The position numbers were made by a program, and so were the translations under genes. Source: Pelargonium cotyledonis (taxonomy: Eukaryota > Streptophyta > Magnoliopsida > Geraniales > Geraniaceae). From it: a stretch of DNA of 64,000 nt. The notes under the pieces were generated by a model. The model saw only the letters and a list, made by a program, of their open reading frames with translations, searched no databases and was not told the DNA's origin. Shown here in pieces: positions 59,320 to 64,000 of the stretch; position 1 is the first letter of the stretch; each line of letters begins with the position of its first letter. The DNA lies in contig JAYMTA010000013.1 of the NCBI GenBank assembly GCA_036897625.1, positions 1-64,000 on the forward strand. Direction: 5' to 3'.

Positions 59320-62300
59320 TAAGCTTTGTTTGGCTAAAAGTCAAAAAAGAATTTTCTATTTTTAGAATTACTTTGTCTATAAACTGCGGGTGCTCCCAGA
59401 AAAAAAGTCTGAGTTTGAGCGCAATAGAGGACTTGCATAGGACAAGGTCTAGGCAAATTCGTCTATATTGGTTAAGAGAAACTATGAGGGGAACATACTA
59501 CTAATAAAAGCCATTGGGAAATAAGAAATATACTCAGAAACTTCATAAATTACCAGCCCCAGCTTTGCAAATTTAGCGATTCGAAATATTTTTCTTGTAT
59601 TTTTAAGCTTTAAACTTTTGCTTATTGTCAAATCTCCTGTCAGATCAAACTTCACTTTCCATATATCCTGGGGGCCCTTTTGAGTACTAAGAGTAGGTGG
59701 GAATTCCGTGCTATTGGGATAGCAAGAGTTTTCGTTTTAAGGTAGTCATCCTTTCCCTCGCAAGTTTTTTTGTTAGGTTATAGAGTGGAAAGCCGTTAAG
59801 AAATAGAAAAGGGAAGACTCGAGGTACTAAACTAAGACAAAGAAGGGCCGCTTAGCCAGAGAATTCTTATTTGTAAAAGTAAATTGGTGAGCAGTCGTAA
59901 GGTTTTAACTACTAGAAACTCAGAATACAGAGTAGTCCCTTTTGTAAGTTTATAGGATAAGATTGTCTGAATTTCTTGCCTCGGATACCTATTGAGCAAA
60001 AAGTTAATGAAATTCTAAAAGAAAGGACCCTATTATACTCAGGAGCACGCGCCTAGTAAGTTTCGCAAGTTAGAACAAGATATTAAAGGACACAGCGGCT
60101 GGCGGTTTAGGTCCCATAACACTTAGGGAGACTCCTAAAACTATCTATAAGAAGCTCCACTTATTAAGAAAAAAACTGGAACAACTAAATTCCTATATAC
60201 GCTTTACTCTCTTACAAGTCTTGCGTATTACGATAAGTCTTTCATGTAGACAAAAGGTCAGAAGAAACTAAGAGAAAAGCTATTCCATGTTCTAACAAGT
60301 CCAGGGAATTCCTACGAATAAAGGAGTCCTTTACTAAAAAGTAAGCAAATGCTTTCCAGATATATAAAATCCAGTAATATCCAACCTCTTTATATGCCCT
60401 AAGTTTAAAAATAAGTCCGATATTGACAACTTACACTCTTCTGTTAACGACAAACTGCCATGCCAACCCTTGTAAGGAGAACGCCCTTAGTAGGGATATA
60501 GTGTATATATGAAGCCTAAGTAAGCGGGTCTAATGTTAATGATTGGTATTGAAAGCCAGTTTTATCCTATTATCACACATTATATCTTTTCATGTTTGTA
60601 GCTCAGTATTGTATGGAAGCCCTTATGATAAAAAGGGAGTTTACTACTCTTTTTTTTTTCCTAAGAAGATTTAGCTCGTAACTTATAGCAAGGGTGGTTT
60701 TTAGTAATACAGCTTTTTTTATGAACAAGTCAGTGGGGAACAGAAAATGGAGTTTAAAAAGGGTAAAAGTTTATTTGTAGAATAATGTCTCCAAAAAGCA
60801 CTCTAATAGACTCCACAAACTGGTGTTTTAAGCGATTCTACATAATAACCTTTAGTATCGACGCAAATATCCTAAAAAAAATTCACTCTTGTTCCTTGCT
60901 GTGAGTAAACCTCGATAAAATTATAATTAGGTGTAGCTCAACACGGTAAAAGGAGTTCCTTTATTTGCTGCTTTTTGGGCAGGAACTCTCTCGAATCGTA
61001 TAAACTTCTTCTTTTATCTTTTACGATCAGGCTTCCTTGTGGCATATCCATAGATAACTCATACTAGAGTGGGTGGGTTTTACTTACGGGTAGAGTTCTC
61101 GCACTGGTTAAGAGTCAATAAATGGAATAAAATCTTATATCGTAACGTAAGTTTAAAATGCTTGAAAAGGCTACGGCAATTACAGAAAAGGGGCCCGGAC
61201 TTAACAATAAAACTATAATAGTACCCGCTTCTTTATAGTTTGATCGACACACGGCCTTCAGTTTCTAATCTGGGTTTTAATCCTATATATCCTGCCCCAC
61301 ATCAGGTATCCTTTCTATAGTAGATAAATTTTACAAAAAAAAAAGTAAGGCTTTTTCCCTATACTTGTCAGTGTACCGGCGGTTGAAGTGTTCCTGTTGT
61401 TTATTAAAATACGCCGGGCGACTCAGGTTGGGCTGCTCTCGTTGAATGTGAAAACAAGGGTCCGTGCGTGCATTTAGTATAAAATAAGGAGCTTTATAGA
61501 AGATCTTCTTAAGCAAGGAAAGGTCTAAAGTCTAAGCTCTGTTTCCTTGTCAAGTTAGGTTTTATATTAAGTGTTTTTTTGACTCCTGAACTTAGTCGTA
61601 ATCGAGAAACAAACAAGTCTGTCCTTTTACACACACCCTATTTCAAAGCTAAAAAAGTAAGTTCTGCCAGTGTGTATCTTGAGTAAAATACGTATATTGG
61701 GAGCCCTCTAATTAATAGAAAAAGGATATATCTGATTTTATAATAGCATTTATATAAGAATCCCGATGCTTCAAAGTCCAAGTTTAGAATAATAAAACGA
61801 GCGTTTTGGGGACCCTATATTGAGAATCTAGAAAGTTAATATCAAGCTAGGAATCTCCCTTTTAGTGCTACCTAAGCTTCTTACCGTTTTTCGTATTAAT
61901 AATCTTCTCAATTAATGTAAAGTACCAAAAACAAAAAAACTAATCTTAAAAGAGGGCGTTTCCGCTCACAAGTGTTCTTTCGAAAAACCTTAAAATTTTA
62001 GAGCTCTTTATTTGGAGTGCTTCAGAGGGTATATCGTGTACTGATATGGGTGGAAAAAGGAGTCGTAGGGAAACCCCGGCATGAAAATTCTCTCAGTGTT
62101 TCCTCTATTATCAAGCTTTACTATCAGGGTTTCGCCCCAGAAAAAGGGATTCCTATTAAATGAGATTGCGTTTGTTACCTTTTGACTCTTAAATTAGACT
62201 TCTCGATCTGTAGGAAATCCGGTATTCATTTAGAGCAAACTCGAAATACAACTGAAATTAAGGGACATTTGTAAGATTATATGATATATCAATTTTAGTA

Positions 62301-62754
62301 AAATAATAGGAATGTAAAGATTCAAATTTGTTATGTGCTCTTAAATAAGGACTAGCAGCTAGTATTCACTCAAGGATATATCTGATTAAACCCTTGAATT
62401 TTTGCAGGGGCTCCTAGAGAGTGTAATGAAACCTAAAAACTAAGACTTTTTATACAATGCATATAATTTTATCATAACTTAATGATTAGGAAACCCTTAC
62501 ATAAAATTAAGCAAATTGTATCATTAGCGCTAACTCTATAACCCTCTTACTTCGAAACCAAGTCAAGCCTCGCAGCAAGGGTAGCTCCTTTATATTACAA
62601 GTATCCTTGGTATAATCACTCAATAGAAAAATTGCTTAGTAGGATAAAAGAGTAGTCTTTAATAAACTTTCTACTTTTTTGAGGATATATAACAAAAAAC
62701 TACTAATTCCAGGATATACTCTATCCAAATGAGAAGCAAATACAGAATAGAAAA
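59320..62754. other. Gene-free AT-rich spacer
   Basis: GGGCCC at 59672-59677 and 61191-61196; palindromes AAAGGAGTCCTTT at 60320-60332 and AAAAGGAGTTCCTTT at 60948-60962. The 16-base word AAGGATATATCTGATT occurs at 61722 and 62372. No gene was recognised. Confidence 0.5.
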
Positions 62755-62755
62755 A

Positions 62756-62828
62756 AGGAGTGTATTAATTGGTAGAACATTGAAGATTCGCCTAATGGCC
62801 GTAGGTTCAGGTCTGCTCGTAATTAGAA
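62756..62828 (+). pseudogene. tRNA-Lys relic 2
   Basis: GTGTATTAATTGGTAGAACA, CCTAATGGCCGTAGGTTCAG and TCTGCT match plant tRNA-Lys in order. The anticodon loop is altered (GAAGATTCG replaces GGGCTTTTAA), and about four bases of the 5' D-stem are missing, as in the relic at 15852. Confidence 0.55.
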
Positions 62829-64000
62829 GTTAATAGTTCTTAGAAGATGTATAATTTTGTCAAGTACACTGGATAGCTATCAACAGAATGAGACTAAAAG
62901 CTCTTGAAATAACGGGGGCAATCTAGTAAAAAGAGAATCTCATGAATCGGATACGAAATTTGAGAGAAATCCGTATAAGATAAGCATATAAAGCAAAACT
63001 AAGTTGAGTAAACCAGTGTATACAAGTATAAAATACAAACTTAAAAAAGTATACCATGTGGCTATGCCTAGAAGTATCAGAATTAAAACCCTGTAACATA
63101 AACCTGTCTTTACAACGAGACAACGCAGGATTCTTCAATCTTTGTTCTGGTTTATGTTGCTTTTACCGAATGGCTTAGAATGTGAAGTCCTTTTAATCTC
63201 AAGTTTTCCCTAATTGTAAGTCTATTTTTTATTCTATTGACAACAAGGATCCCTGCAAGATATTTTAAAATACATGAGGAGGGCTGCTCTATAGCCTGGG
63301 TCGCTAAGTAATTTCCATATTTGGCGTAACGAGAATAACCACCTTGTTTGACTTGAGACTTGTAACAGAATATTATGGAAAAGGTTTCAAAAAATTCTTA
63401 TTTACCAGGAGACCCAAGACCCTCTTTTTTAAAATCTCTGTTTTTTAAAGTATAAATCCTAAATAAAGGAATACCAAATAAAGGTCTCGGACAAAAAGGG
63501 GTTAATTTTCTAAACGTAATAAAACTCTAAACAAGATTTCTGTTGATAAAAATAAGGGACTTTTTTAAGTCCTATAGAATTGCTACTCTGAAATAAATTA
63601 AAAATAGCAAGACTTCGCCAGTACTCTTGCTTTAGCTATAAATAGTTGTACTTTTAGGACACCTGTGCAATTTACCAGGGCTTCCCGCCTCAGAGAAAGA
63701 GACTAGAGCTACTCAGACTATCCAAGGACACTTTCATTAACCGGGATTGCTCTTATAAGCATACAAGTTAATACAAACCAGGTTCCTATTTTTTACCTTA
63801 AAGAACTAAAAAAACCTTCTTTATTCTTCTACCTTTTTTTACGTACGAAATAACCTTTTTTATAAAGACTTCAACATAAGAAATAAACACTTTCTCGACT
63901 TCATAGCTAAAAAAGGTTTTCTTAATGAGTGGACAAATAAAATCTAACTAACCTACTGGATATAAAAATAGGTATTAAAAAAATAGGGATCCCTTGTAGT
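62829..64000. other. Gene-free spacer to the window edge
   Basis: Only chance-length frames (71 codons at 62923-63138, minus) and AT-rich sequence. Confidence 0.5.

Noticed and set aside
1-64000. rRNA genes, group II intron domain V, CRISPR array, transposase, plastid gene insertions, virus-like elements
   Set aside because: I looked for their best-known conserved words on both strands and found none convincing.

Overview
The window looks like a gene desert from a large, AT-rich plant mitochondrial genome. The one clear protein gene is ccmB (minus strand, 49303-49923). Its 206 codons are the length I recall for seed-plant mitochondrial ccmB, and it keeps that family's landmark motifs. Mitochondrial-type tRNA relics on both strands (glutamine, lysine, and probably phenylalanine and initiator methionine) support the organelle. 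I cannot name the species. The ccmB sequence is divergent and already encodes Leu/Phe/Ile at several sites that other plants reach by C-to-U RNA editing. Together with low GC (the first line of the window is 18/60), this suggests a fast-evolving lineage that has lost many editing sites.

Layout. 1-49300 is almost gene-free. It contains: (a) a composite dispersed repeat family with copies near 0.2, 5.45, 6.55, 15.2, 20.7 (minus), 47.05 and 47.46 kb, associated with purine-rich blocks at 3.3-4.3, 6.0-6.5, 34.7-35.2 and 45.9 kb; (b) three segments of higher GC and ordinary plant-mitochondrial texture at about 1.55-2.56, 23.64-24.64 and 46.06-46.36 kb; (c) scattered tRNA relics. ccmB follows at 49.3-49.9 kb, with a small hairpin on its 5' side. 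50-64 kb is again gene-free, with the densest cluster of tRNA-like relics (52.8, 55.0, 56.9, 57.2, 57.9, 58.2, 59.2 and 62.8 kb).

Throughout the AT-rich part lie very short GC-rich palindromes of the type AAGG-RGY-CCTT or GGGCCC. I count 13 GGGCCC by eye, where about one is expected at this base composition. They look like a dispersed element comparable in style, not in sequence, to the GC clusters of yeast mitochondrial DNA, and they seem scarce in the higher-GC segments.

Functionally there is little to connect. CcmB is the membrane subunit of the haem-handling ABC complex of cytochrome c maturation, and its partners are not in this window. I found no rRNA, intact tRNA, group II intron domain V, CRISPR array, transposase or virus-like element. 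Positions of relics and repeats were read by eye and may be off by a few bases.
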